Origin: Ipomoea triloba
Taxonomy: Eukaryota; Streptophyta; Magnoliopsida; Solanales; Convolvulaceae
Direction of reading: 5' to 3'
DNA: 64,000 bases
Assembly: GCF_003576645.1 (NCBI RefSeq)
Contig: NC_044925.1
Location: 6,808,145-6,872,144, forward strand
Position numbers and translations under genes: made by a program. A model generated the notes under the pieces. It worked only from the letters and a program-made list of their open reading frames with translations, was not told the DNA's origin and did no database searches. Positions 44,820 through 55,440 of this stretch are shown piece by piece (position 1 is the first letter of the stretch; each line of letters starts with the position of its first letter).

Positions 44820-45702
44820 GAAGAAAGGGGCGCAACGCTAATCTGTAGCGTTTCGCATCGGAAGTTCGGAACTGTGAGAAATCTCAGCATTTCATCAAAC
44901 TCAATCTTTTTGGTGCCAGTAATCAGAGCTACCTGTTTGGGTAAGCGGAGAAGAGGTTGGGCTAGAGCATTGTAAATAGGGTTGTGATATCGGAAAAGGA
45001 TAATCAATCTGCCCCGGACCAATTCTGGAGGCGGTGAGTAGCAGATTCCGATCGGCGGTTGCGACAGCTCTCTGTGGTGGCAGTGTGATTTTCTTGGCAA
45101 CAAGCATCTTAGGCGCAGCAATTCTGGCGAGCTGTTGTATTGATTTCGGCAATCCAGGAGAACAACAATTTCCTTTTCCAATCTACTTGGGTTGTGGCAA
45201 TAGCGAGGATCAATCTATATGCGGCTTCGGCAGTTATTTCCAAGCTTTGAGGAATAAAAAGATAAATAATCTGGCTGTTTTGTTGGTTTGTTTATTTGGT
45301 TCCTAAACCCGAATATTCCATAAGTTGTTTTAGGCTTAATGGGTTTTAATCGTTCGAATAAATGTCTTAAAGCATATGAAAAGTTAAATCGTTCGAATAA
45401 ATGTCTTCAGCAGTTAATTACCACTGATTACTAGTGGTAATGGGGTTATGTTTCAAGAGTTTATATACCTGTTGCTTATCTCGTATCATGGTTATTTGAA
45501 TACTTTGCTTTATAAGTCATTTGTTAGCTTGATCTAGTTATTTTTAATATCGCATTTCGATTACTTTAATTTATTAAGTTAATTATTTTCTAGTTTATAA
45601 ATTGCATTGTATCAATTCTTTGTGGGTTCGACCCTTGCTATCGCACACTATCACTACAATTGATTCGTGCACTTGCGAGGACATAATTAAAATTATCCAT
45701 CA
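44820..45702 (+). repeat. Athila/Tat-like 5' LTR
   Basis: The right end ACTTGCGAGGACATAATTAA...ATCCATCA precedes the primer-binding site. The left edge is approximate. Homologous to 11530-12708, most clearly over 45297-45400 and 45455-45702. The first part has the GC-richer character of a transcribed leader. Confidence 0.65.
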
Positions 45703-45727
45703 AATTTTTGCGCCGTTTCCAGGGAAT
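45703..45727 (+). other. Primer-binding site, Athila type
   Basis: TTTTTGCGCCGTTTCCAGGG, a decayed form of TTTTTGGCGCCGTTGCCGGG found directly after Athila LTRs and usually assigned to tRNA-Asp priming. Confidence 0.7.
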
Positions 45728-46493
45728 TGTTTACTGTGCAATTTGATTTCTTTCTTTTTATTTTTTTAATATTTAATTGAAAAAAATTACTTTATATTTG
45801 TGTTTTTCCCTATTTACTTTATTTTTTTCAATAATTGGATGATTTTTTTTCTCCCTTTTATTATTATTTTCATTTTTTCAATTTAATCTTGCTTATTATT
45901 TTTTAGTTCATTAGTTCAGTCTACTTTTTGAAAATTCCTTTTTTTTTTTTTTTACAAAAAAAAAAAATCATGTATGGATTTAACTTTTCAAATCTCTGTT
46001 AAGCTTGAAGCAGAATAATGTTAGAAAAATACATATAAGCACAGAGGAAGTATCAATCGCTTTTTCTAGATTCTACGTTTAAAGAGGAGTTAGAATATTT
46101 TACCATTGAAGCGTGCTTTGATAGATGCAAATTCAAAACCGTCCAATTGTTCAGCCTCGATCTAGTCCGTCCACCTGCCGAGCACGCGAGAACTCCTAGA
46201 GGTTTTACGTGAAAACTCTTTTCTGACTAAAATCTCTCTTTCACTTCTTATTCTTTAAGAAAAGATATATATAGCCTGGTTTGGGCCCAAATGTGTTAGC
46301 CTTTAAAACACAAAACTACTCAATATTGAATTAATTTATTAATAATTAGTTATTAATGTATTAATTCAATATCGATAACTCTTTATCGATTTCTTTTAAA
46401 GTTCTCATCATTACCACGAACCATTAAGGTGTGAATTTTTAGGTTCATAGTCAAACTAGCAACGAGTAATATTTAATAACTTATTATTAAATA

Positions 46494-47172
46494 CTTCCTC
46501 TGTCCCATTTTATGCATCTGGTTCGGTTAACGAAGCTTGACTGAATTTATTTTTAATTCAAATTTTTATAATATTAAGTTTAGTATTAATATACAAAATT
46601 TATATATTTAGAAACTACACTAAGGGTCCGTTTGGAAAGCAGGAAAATGACTTTCGGAAAATGTTTTCTGGAAAATGTATATTTAGAAACTACACTAAGG
46701 GTCCGTTTGGAAAGTAGGAAAATGACTTTCGGAAAATGTTTTCCGGAAAATGATTCATTTTCCGGAAAACATTTTCCTTTCGAGTGTTTGGTTGCATTAT
46801 GGAAAGCTGCCTTGGTGTGTTTGGTTCATTTTGGTCGAAAACATGTGAAACGGTCATTTTGGCCCTTTCGGAAAATGACTTACGGAAAAAAAAATTCGTA
46901 AATCATATTTCGAAAAAATGAACTGATTTTCTTTGGTCAACGGAAAACATTTTTCATTGACCTCATTTTCCGGACGTTGCCAAACACCGAAACTCGGAAA
47001 ACATTTTCCGGAAGTCATTTTCCAAGTTACCAAACACACTCTAAAAGTACTATTAAACACAAAAAATCAAATTTAAAAATAAGTAACAAATAATAAATAA
47101 AATAAACAAAGAAGAAAGAGTTGGTTTGACCATTGAATAGTAAGTAGAACATATAAAATGGGACAGAAAGAG
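46494..47172. mobile_element. Stowaway MITE interrupted by a Tourist-like MITE
   Basis: Ends CTTCCTCTGTCCCATTTTAT and complement of GGGACAGAAAGAG, flanked by TA (46492-46493 and 47173-47174), as for Tc1/mariner-type Stowaway elements. Without the inner insertion the element is about 260 bp, the usual Stowaway size. Confidence 0.85.
46624..47041. mobile_element. Tourist-like MITE with duplicated left end
   Basis: Ends GGGTCCGTTTGGAAAG and complement GAGTGTGTTTGG, flanked by TAA (46621-46623 and 47042-47044). About 73 bp at the left, including part of the host Stowaway sequence (GTATATTTAGAAACTACACT), are duplicated in tandem, so the end occurs twice (46624 and about 46700). Related to 37517-38074. 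Confidence 0.75.
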
Positions 47173-47241
47173 TAACTCGTAAGTCATGAGTGACACCTAC
47201 CAGTATGTCATGACTACCTAGTTGATAATGAATATATTTAA

Positions 47242-48169
47242 TGTTAGTGATTTAAGTCTAAAGCCCATTGATGCAATTGGTTGAATTATTATGGCAAATT
47301 AGATTGGTTTTAGTTTAGAGTCTGTCACTATTAACAGTGAAGACCTGATCGATCAGACTCTACGGCAGAGCATCCGGAATGTATCCGTTGGACTTCATTG
47401 ACTTATCTTCGCAGATCTAGCAGAGCGGTTACATGCAAAAGAGGTGTGTTTACAAGAAAGTCCCTATCATCTAAACACCTCAAAGGGTATAACGGTAATC
47501 ATCTACAAGGACATTCAAAGTTATGATTACCGTGTCTACCTAGAGTCAGAGTCTATTTAAAAGACCGATCTAAGCAATTCCAACTTGAATCACAACCATC
47601 TCTCCCTAAGCTTTAAGATATCTACTCTGATTATTTCATCTTCTCAAGACCGAAGTTCTAGAAGTCTAAGTTGAAGAACTTGAGAAGACAATCACTGATG
47701 CTTAATCTGTGGACATGAAGACTATGCATCTGTGGTGTAGTGTAGAGTGCGTTGGCGAGACTGACAGCAACAAAGCGACTCTCCAAGGAAGGGATTTCCT
47801 TGGACTTTTGACGCACGGATCTCCGTTCTCGACAATCTGCTATAAGCCTTGGATAATTGGGTACTTAACTTGTGTGGATCACTCGGGTGAGATTATATCA
47901 TCTCTTACCTTTTGTATAATTGGTGTTGGAGATAGTGGATTGGACGCACTGATAGTTGTCCCCCAGATGTAGATATAAGTTGTATCGAACTTGGTAAGCA
48001 ACATATGTGTTAGTTTATATTCTACCTTTAAATTCCACACTTAAATATCTATACTATTGCATTCTCTGATTGATGGATGATCTAGGGTTTTGAATTATAA
48101 ATTATCGTCGTATAGATTAGGCTGTATCCGAATCAGTCATTAAAGAATATTAGGGTTAGTAAAATTTCA
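47242..48169 (+). repeat. LTR-retrotransposon solo LTR, 928 bp
   Basis: TGTTAGTGATTTAAG at the left, TTAGTAAAATTTCA at the right, perfect 5-bp duplication TTTAA (47237-47241 and 48170-48174). TATA-like GTCTATTTAAAAGACC lies at about 47549-47564. The 87-codon frame at 47709-47972 falls in the downstream part of the LTR and is not a gene I recognise. Confidence 0.7.
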
Positions 48170-49035
48170 TTTAAATATATTATAATGAACATTTCCATTA
48201 CAAATATCATGCAACATTCCTTCTACACAACACTTGTTCCAAACCAGGTAAAGTCAAACCCATAAACTTAGTCAATATGTCTATTCAATATTCTTAACCT
48301 GAAGTCCATCTTCATTATACTCTGGCCCGAGATTATCGTTGTATGATTATTGAATAGACTAGAACATCCTTGTTACCTCAAGATTGTGGATCATCTATTG
48401 AACACACGCATGTCTTCGTATAATACTAAACTATGCCACCAAGTACACTTATAGTCCCATAAGGAACAAAAGACGCATATTGGCAAAAACTAGTCAACCA
48501 TATGTACGAGACAATCATGTTGTCTCAAGTCAAAGGATTATTGCATACTTGTAACATATAACATACCGATGACACGTAGGTAAACACCATGTAGTACGTC
48601 GTAGTCAATCATTGTTCAATGAATTGTTCTCTAACAATCGTCCACATATTCACTCTCCGTATCTCATACATAATAGCATGAGACTCACCATAAGAAGGAC
48701 AATGTGCTAGTCTTACCGGAATTCTAATGCCCAATTAGAATTCTTATGACTAGAAACATTTTTACAATACTTCATTTATTAATTATTTGTCATTCATATT
48801 CTTAACTCTTAAGAATGAAGAATTAAGAAGATTGTATTGAATAATATCAAATATTAATTAAGTCAAAATAAAATAAATAAAACATTTATTTATTATATTT
48901 ATTTAATAAGAAATCAATGCCTAAAACAATAAATGTTGGCTCCTAGGGCATACAAGTCTAACAAATACTCCATTCATAACTGGTAGAAATAATAATGATT
49001 TTGGAAAAGCTAATTCAATAAATGTTTTTAATCAA

Positions 49036-49190
49036 ATGCTTGTGTGTGACCCGTTTTATAATTCTTATTATCTAGGTTGGGAAAATCATTCTAATTTTTC
49101 TTGGGATAATAATCAAAATAACTTTCAACCAATTGTTCCTCCCCAACCTAAAAAAGAATCTTTGGAAGATACCCTACAGAATTATATACA
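49036..49190 (+). pseudogene. Athila/Tat-like gag remnant
   Basis: Short open frame with YNSYYLGWENHSNFSWDNNQ and a proline/glutamine linker (PIVPPQPKKESLEDTLQNYI). This matches the known pattern NPGWRNHPNFSW of Athila-type gag proteins near the end of gag. Zinc knuckle and the rest are missing. Confidence 0.65.
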
Positions 49191-49224
49191 GGTATATCTG
49201 CAAGATATATACCTGTTGCTTATG

Positions 49225-49496
49225 ACTTCAAGATTACTAGTGGTAATGGGGTTATGTTCCAAGAGTTTATATAGGTGTGTCTTGGTTATTTGAATACTTT
49301 TCTTTATAAGTCATTTGTTAGCTTGATCTAGTTATTTTTAATATCTCATTTTGATTACTTTAGTTTATTAAGTTAATTATTTTCTAGTTTATAAATTGCA
49401 TTGTATCAATTCTTTGTGGGTTCAACCCTTACTATTCCACACTATCACTACAATGGATTCTTGCACTTGCGAGGATATTATTAAAATTGTCAATCA
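49225..49496 (+). repeat. Truncated 3' LTR of the Athila/Tat-like element
   Basis: Matches 45430-45702 with scattered changes, and ends TTGTCAATCA, directly followed by tandem-repeat sequence that is not part of the element. Confidence 0.75.
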
Positions 49497-49792
49497 GGTA
49501 TTGAAGGATTAACTAGAGAACTCGAACATGTTGGAAAAATAGCACTAAAATGGCATTTAAGTGGCCATTTTGTGGTATAAATATATGTAGGGTCCACATC
49601 CGATTTGGGCCGGGTCAAAGTGGATTCGGATTCTTCATAGTGAGACGAAGAGATCGATATATTATACGCTCAAAATGGATAATGGGTGAATGGGAAATTG
49701 GTTCTCAAAGTAGACCCATTTGAGATGGAATTTTAAGTGAGGAAAAGCTTATTAGCTTTGTCCCACATTGGTTGGAAATGAAGATTTGCCCC

Positions 49793-49804
49793 ACTATAAA
49801 TACA
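49793..49804 (+). promoter_or_regulatory. TATA box of the solo LTR
   Basis: CACTATAAATAC, strong plant TATA match, about 265 bp into the LTR and followed by the GC-rich leader-like part. Confidence 0.6.
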
Positions 49805-50014
49805 AGAGCCTTTTTAAGGCTAATTGACTTGTATGGCATAGAGGCTCTCTTGCGCGCGCAAGGGGGTGCAAATCAAATCCCAAAATGAGTTCGAAAAGGC
49901 TTGAACTTGTGTGCGCCGGCACCTGCGAGCACGAATGTTGTTCGGAAAAGTGGCTGGCCTTGCGGGCTAAGTTATGCCAAAATTCCGAACAAGTTTTCCA
50001 TCTCAGTCCACATA

Positions 50015-50290
50015 AGTTCGAGACATCAAGATGAACTGACCTATCGAGAGGTAGTTCGATGTCTCGAAGCTCGGCGGAGTCGACCTCTCGAAGGTCGTTC
50101 GCGTGCGAGTGCGATGTCGCGCGACCCGGGCTGGCGCGCGCGTCCGATGTCTCGCGGACCAGTGCGATGTCTCGCTGCCGGCATGATGTCTCGAAGCTTG
50201 CACTTCTCGACGTCTCGCGGCACGGCGATGTCTCGATGGTTCACAGTTTGGACCATGTCTCGCACTACGACTCCAGTAACCTCTCGAACG
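50015..50290. repeat. Dispersed GATGTCTCG motif cluster in the LTR
   Basis: At least eight copies of CGATGTCTCG or one-base variants on the plus strand, plus one complement (CGAGACATC, near 50020), at irregular 18-40 bp spacing in the transcribed half of the LTR. The local GC content is far above the surroundings. Three overlapping open frames here are products of the repeats. Confidence 0.7.
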
Positions 50291-50929
50291 CGAGTTTCAC
50301 CTACTGTGTCCGTTCAGAAATGACTCTTGATATCATGGAATTAATTTGATTAATTCCAATCATTATTTTCAGAGTTATTTCATGAATAATGGGACTTAGT
50401 AGTGGGTATAAATGTTGGTTAGTGGCAGAATTAAATTTCTGCTAGTGGGAGGAGGTTACTAATGGATGATCAATGCCATAATTAATGCTATGATCCATTT
50501 CATCCACTATATATTCGTTGTGAGCAGCAGGTTTGGAACACACCAAGAACACACTGCAATACACTGCTTTCTCCTCAAAACTCTGCTCACATTTCCTTCT
50601 AGCCACCTGCGTTGAACCCACGTTCCTAGTTCGCCGGATCCAAGTTCGTGTGCTCGAACGATTGGATCGTAATACGTTTTATCCTGGGAAACCTAGACCG
50701 CAACGCTCCAGCACCCCGGGAGGCGGTAAATAAGGTTTTAAGGAGAGTGGCAACACGACTCGTGCTTCCAACCACCCGAGATCGTCCGGATTTCATCCTC
50801 AACCGTAGTTCAGGTTTTCAACCTTTTGTAGGTTGTGATATTTCCTGTAATATTATCCTTCGTGGATAATTTTCTGTTTGTATTTCCGTTATTTCCTTGT
50901 ATTTTCAAGATCAACCTTGTAACAGAACA

Positions 50930-51226
50930 TTCTCAAAATTTTGGCGATCGGAGGGGAGTACTAGATGGAATTGATGAAAGAAGTATCAAATGGTTAATTT
51001 GAGAACTCGAACACTCTCAAAATTTTGGCGATTGGAGGGGAGTATTGGATGGAATTGATGGGAGGAATATCAAATGGTTAATTTGAGAACTTGAATGTTC
51101 TCAAAATTTTGGCAATTGGAGGGGAGTACTTGATGGAATTGATGGGAAGAGGATCAGATGGTTAATTTGAGAACTCGAACGTTCTCAAAATTTTGCCAAT
51201 TAGATGGGAGTACTGAATGGCATTGT
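50930..51226 (+). repeat. 84-bp tandem repeat array (3.5 units, plus one partial unit left of the solo LTR)
   Basis: Units begin TCTCAAAATTTTGG at 50931, 51015, 51099 and 51183, exactly 84 bp apart. A partial unit lies at 49497-49528. As 84 is divisible by three, one frame repeats a 28-residue string: QNFGDWRGVLDGIDGR then NIKWLI-ELE, with a TGA at the same place in each right-hand unit. The left partial unit has AGA there (GLTRELE). The protein family is not recognised. Confidence 0.85.
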
Positions 51227-51420
51227 AAGGTGCATTTTTCAATCTTTAAGTGCATAACTTTGAAAACTCCCCAAGATGGGTACTTTTAAAAAAAAAAAAA
51301 TCCTTCATTTTGGACAATTAATCTAGATTAGATCAATGACTCACATCTTATTCATTTTTCACATGAGAGTTCTTTCGCACGTGAACCATCCCATGTCATT
51401 ATCTATTCCCTAAGTTAACT
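51227..51420. mobile_element. Fragment related to 32513-33385, reverse orientation
   Basis: AAGGTGCATTTTTCAATCTTTAAGTGCA at the left and ATGAGAGTTCTTTCGCACGTG at the right. The complement of the right end (CACGTGCGAAAGAAC) parallels the start near 32515. Boundaries uncertain. Confidence 0.35.
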
Positions 51421-51523
51421 AAAGTATTCATTATTCAATATTCTCCACCAAAAAACTAAAGTATTCAATATTATTAATTATGTATTATGAAATAGTGCTC
51501 CTATTTTATTCGTTCTTTATTTT

Positions 51524-51680
51524 TTTTTTTGAGTACTACTGACTCTGTTACAATGTAGTATCTGTTCATAGCTACTTTCTCAACCTACTGAAGCACAAAG
51601 AGTCAAGTTGAACCCACTCCCATCATCCATGTGAGTGTTAACTGGGACACCGGGTGCCACTAGACCATAGACCACAAGGT
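51524..51680 (-). mobile_element. tRNA-derived SINE, family 1, nearly complete copy
   Basis: On the minus strand: box A-like TGGTCTAGTGG, box B-like GGGTTCAACTTG (other copies GGTTCGAACCC), a tail region ending CAGTAGTACTC, and poly(A). The target duplication is about 18-21 bp, beginning ATTTTATTCGTTCTTTAT (51503 and 51681). It lacks the first seven or so bases seen in other copies (GCCAAAGACC) and has a small internal duplication of CCATAGAC. Confidence 0.85.
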
Positions 51681-52006
51681 ATTTTATTCGTTCTTTATTT
51701 TATTCTCTATGAAATTCTATTTTTTATGTAATATTTTCCAATTTCTCAAACTAAACTGGTCCACTACAAGAAAACAACAAAATTATAAATTTAGCAACAG
51801 ATTAAATAGTTATGACTTAAATATCTATGAATTTCAGTGTTTAACCTTTGTAAATCTATTGGTAATTTACATTATTACTAATTTTTTCGTAGTTACATTT
51901 GATTTTTCTTATAGTGTGTTAGCATTAATAATAATTATACTTGATCGCATGCGTGTAATATAAATATTATTTCGTATTTCTTATCTAACATGACATGTGA
52001 GACTAA

Positions 52007-52196
52007 GGGTGCATTTGGAAATCTGAAAATGACTTCTGAAAAATATTTTCCGGGTTTCCAGTGTTTGACAAGGGGGGAAAATGAGGTCAATGGAAAATGA
52101 TGCCTTAGTCAAAGGAAAAAAATGTATGTTTTGGGGGAAAATGACTTCCCTTTTTTGGGGGAAGTCATTTTCCAAGGGATGCACATGCAAAATTTG
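52007..52196. mobile_element. Decayed Tourist-like MITE
   Basis: TAA followed by GGGTGCATTTGG and AAAATGACTTC...TTTTCCGGG; partner phrases GAAGTCATTTTCC at about 52160. The right terminus is not found. Related to 37517 and 46624. Confidence 0.5.
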
Positions 52197-52224
52197 TTAA
52201 AATAGTGGGGTTTTAGTTTTTACA

Positions 52225-52700
52225 ACACTGGTCCGCGGGCTAGGGTTCATGCAACCCTAGCCTACCCCACACGGGTTGGCAGGCCGTCTAATGGGCTTTT
52301 TTTTTTTTTTTTGTTAAATTCAAAGTTAAAAAAAAAAAAAGTAGAATCTACAAATATTAACATTCTGAATTTGCAATCCAACTTTAAAATCTAACAAAAA
52401 TTAATATTAATTCAACGTTAAAAAATAAGTAAAGTCTACAAATAATATTAATTTTTTCATATTTAAAAAGTAAAATAAAATTACATTTTAAAATTTTACA
52501 CAAATAATATATATTTTTTATTAAGACCTGGTTTGTCGGCTGCTGGTCTTAGCGAGCCAAGCCCGTTAGGCTCGTTATTTAGTGAGCCATCTTTTTATAA
52601 GCTAGTTCCCGCTCTTATTTACAACATTATTTGAGGATTAAATTTAAACTAGGCCCGTTAGCTCTTATTTTTTATACCTTATTAATAGCTTAAAATAAAT
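52225..52700. mobile_element. Possible hAT-type remnant (similar to 14340-14905)
   Basis: GC-rich phrases CCGCGGGCTAGGGTTCATG at the left and GAGCCAAGCCCGTTAGGCTC at the right around an AT-rich centre. Ends and duplication not resolved. Confidence 0.3.
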
Positions 52701-53929
52701 TATAAGTTCCTAAATAAGCTCTGCCGTCTTGATATAAAGACTCTAGTCTAAGTAACATTTAAATTTGCAATTGCATTTATATTCAATAGCTATTCAAATA
52801 TTCTTAAATTAACAAATCTCCTTGTGAAGTATACATTAAGCCACATCACTAAGCTAAGATTTGGAATTTCTTATTAATTTGGAAAATCATTTTAAAAATA
52901 TTCCTAAAATTCACAAGAAAACTATGAAATCACTTAGATGATGCATCACTTCTCACATATAATACACCCCTTTTCAAAGATTTTTTTTTCAAACATTATT
53001 TTAAATAAGTAATGTAAATATATAAGAAGACATTATGCCGCGGCGCCGTTACGTTGGGTCCGGTTAAAAATTAACCAACTCCTACTGAATCTGATGTAAT
53101 AGCGGCGTCACACTGAAGGCAGCATGCCACAAAACTATTATGGTGAAGACTTCTCATTTCACAATTTTACATACTAAATCAATAATTTGTAGTTCAAGTT
53201 TAAATCTTGTTAATGGAACCCTTTTTTAAAAAAATAATAATAAAACACTTCATCGATTAATTAATATCCTCCATCAAGACATTACAAAGGAAAGGAGTAG
53301 GGTGTGAAGACCACCCCTCGCAATCTGACTTACAAATGGACTCCCGAGCTAGTAAATAGGTGTCCGATCCGCAAATTGCCTGACAAAAGAGATAGATACA
53401 TTAGTAAACAGACTAAACCTATCTTTAATATCCAATACAATTAAAGCAAACAAGGACTCCCCAACATTAGAGTTCGGTTCTGGACAACCAGAAGGGTCGG
53501 ACTTTCAAGTTGGAATGAAGCTATGGTATAAAAAGTTTTATATATCAAAATATAAAAATCGTGTGTTCAAATCTTGTGAATGGAGAAATATGTATTTAAA
53601 ATTTGAATTTGAAATGAACTGTGATATAAAAAAATTTGCATACTAGAATCCTCAAATAATGTTGTAAATTTAATCCCTTATGGTATAAATTATATTGTAA
53701 GTGGGAGATGTTATACAATGGTAATCTATATTGAATGAATAGATTGAATGGTAATAACTGGTTTGGAATAGATGGTGATAATGAGTGGAATTGGATTTGA
53801 TAACATTGTCGTTCGGGTGAGCATAGTAGATACTAGATAACAATCCTATTATTAGGTAAAAAATAAAGGGCAATATGATGACAGACTTAGTGACATCGAT
53901 ATTGCTACTTATAGATTTAAAATTTTTTT
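52701..53929. other. No gene recognised
   Basis: Non-coding. Two phrases, ATTTGTAGTTCAAGTTTAAATC (near 53185) and CGTGTGTTCAAATCTTGTGAAT (near 53561), look like box B elements of decayed SINE copies but lack clear partners. Confidence 0.4.
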
Positions 53930-54802
53930 GGCTAAAGTGTCATTTCACACTATGAACTATATTGGATTATTCATGCCGCACCTTGAATTTTCATAACGTC
54001 CATTTCGATACACAAACCATTAATTTGTTTTCATCTAGCATTTTTCACAGGTTACCAGGTTACTATGATGACATGGCACAGGTAATTAGCTTATGTGGAT
54101 ATTCTTTTTAAGTCAACCCAAAATTTTTAAGTAAACCCCAAAAATCAACGCCTCATGGTGCCCCTCCCTCGTGCCTTCAGCCGCACCATGCTCACTAGAC
54201 CAAATCACCACAGCCCTTCCACAATCCACTGCTCCTCCCCTCCCTTGCGGCAGCGTGTGTCGAGCCCACCTGATGACCTACCTATAGGTGACCACGCTTC
54301 GTTCTTCGCGATTCCAAGGTTACACAAACCAGAACCGGAACCTTATATAAAGGTTCTGGTTCCAATTCAACCGGAATTTTTTTTTTAGTATATATAATTA
54401 TATATAATATGTTTTTTTATTATAAAATCATATTATAAATTTTTTTATTATTATTTTGGCTACTGCCTACTGGCAGTAGCTAAATATAATTTTTTAAAAT
54501 TATATTTAGCTACTGCCAGTAGCTAAAGCCTAAATATAAGATTTTTTTTTATTTTACGGTTCTGGTACCGGTTGTTGGGCTAGAAAAGGTCTAGAAGAAA
54601 ATTAAAAAAAAAATCAAAAAAAAGAAGAAGAAGAAAACAAAATAAAAAAAGTCCAAGTTAGCATAGATTACCTATAACTTGTAAAAAATGCTAGATGAAA
54701 AAAAAATTAATGGTTTGTGTATCGAAATGAACGTACGTTATGAAAGTTTAAGGTGCAGCATGAATAATCCAATATAGTTCATTGCGAGATGACACTTTAG
54801 CC
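53930..54802. mobile_element. Foldback element with 130-bp arms and complex interior
   Basis: Ends GGCTAAAGTGTCATTTC and complement, with arms continuing through CTATATTGGATTATTCATGC and CAAACCATTAATT. The interior holds a C-rich stretch (54150-54300), a possible nested element with AACCAGAACCGGAACC / GGTTCTGGTACCGG ends (about 54328-54575), and a perfect palindrome (54467-54522). The target duplication is unclear because the right end abuts a SINE fragment. The 77-codon frame at 54155-54388 is not supported as a gene. Confidence 0.65.
54467..54522. repeat. Perfect palindrome, 27-bp arms, 2-nt loop
   Basis: Left arm 54467-54493 (CTACTGGCAGTAGCTAAATA...) and right arm 54496-54522 are exact complements with TT between. 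It could extrude a cruciform or form a hairpin in RNA. Confidence 0.9.
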
Positions 54803-54916
54803 TTTCTCAACCTACTGAAGCACAATTGTCTCCACTGAGGTTCGAACCCACTCCCATCATCCATGTGAGAGTGTTAATCGGGACACCGGGTGCCACTTGA
54901 CCACAAGGTCTTTGGC
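54803..54916 (-). mobile_element. SINE family 1, copy without 3' end
   Basis: On the minus strand it has TGCCAAAGACCTTGTGG, box A-like TGGTCAAGTGG, box B GGTTCGAACCTC and then ends at CTTCAGTAGGTTGAGAAA, where the foldback begins. The tail and poly(A) are missing. Confidence 0.75.
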
Positions 54917-55009
54917 ATAGATTTAAATTATTAAATAGAGAAATAGTAAAAAGAATTATTAAGTTTTATATGAAAAATTAATTAAGCCCATAAACTTCAA
55001 AAAAATTAA

Positions 55010-55440
55010 GAGTTAATTATCAAAAGGATCACTTGACCTAGAGAAATTATTAATTTGATCATTAACTATTTTTTTGCCTAATTAAGTGCCTCAACTTTAA
55101 AAATCTTAATCAATTTGGTCCTCAATTATTTGTTAGCCGCCAGATACCCGTTTACTCAGGACCAAATTGGTAATTTCGGTATAATCAAGGGACCATTTCG
55201 GTAATTAACTCTTCGATTTAATAAGAGAGGGGATGGTGCATGTGATGACCGAAATGGTCCATTGACTAGTAAAATTATCAATTTGGTCTCGAGTAAACGG
55301 ATATCTAACTACTAAACAAACAGATGACCAAATTGGTTAAGATTTTAAATTTGAGGGGATTAATTAGGCAAAAAAAAAAATAGTCAATGACCAAATTAGT
55401 AATTTCGCTATAATCAAGAAATCATTTCGGTAATTAACTC
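55010..55440. mobile_element. Foldback MITE of the GAGTTAAT family
   Basis: Ends GAGTTAATTA and complement GAGTTAATTACC. The arms share TTGGTCCTCAATTATTTGTTAG-like and CCGTTTACTC phrases with complements on the other side. No clean duplication could be read. Confidence 0.65.

Larger units (their letters stand above)
46019..48963 (-). repeat. Copia solo LTR (minus strand) carrying three later insertions
   Basis: Ends TGTTAG and CTAACA; on the minus strand it opens TGTTAGACTTGTATGCCCTA, a start common in plant copia LTRs. Flanks are AATAA (46014-46018) and AATAC (48964-48968), a 5-bp duplication with one mismatch. Removing the Stowaway (679 bp) and the solo LTR (928 bp) leaves about 1.3 kb, a normal LTR length. 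No internal copia sequence is present. Confidence 0.7.
44820..49496 (+). mobile_element. Athila/Tat-like gypsy element, gutted, with four-level nest
   Basis: Consists of a 5' LTR (about 44820-45702), a primer-binding site, a short gag remnant (49036-49190) and a truncated 3' LTR (49225-49496) matching 45430-45702. Nearly all of the 3.5-kb interior is later insertions: a copia solo LTR (46019-48963) that itself holds a Stowaway, a Tourist-like MITE and another solo LTR. Pol is gone. The LTR end also matches 12708. Confidence 0.7.
49529..50924 (+). repeat. Copia-type solo LTR, 1396 bp, inserted in an 84-bp tandem repeat
   Basis: Starts TGTTGGAAAAATAG, ends AACCTTGTAACA, perfect 5-bp duplication GAACA (49524-49528 and 50925-50929). 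If the LTR and one GAACA are removed, the flanks join into a normal 84-bp repeat unit (GAGAACTCGAACA|TTCTCAAAATTTTGG). The motif TTTGTCCCACATTGGTTGG is present before the TATA box. No primer site or polypurine tract adjoins it, so it is a solo LTR left by recombination. Confidence 0.88.

Noticed and set aside
44813..45306. Overlapping 122-, 83- and 90-codon frames on both strands
   Set aside because: They fall in the leader-like part of an LTR whose relative at 11530-12708 does not keep the frames.
49901..50349. Frames of 140, 96, 74 and 66 codons rich in R and S
   Set aside because: By-products of the GATGTCTCG motif cluster and high GC in the solo LTR.
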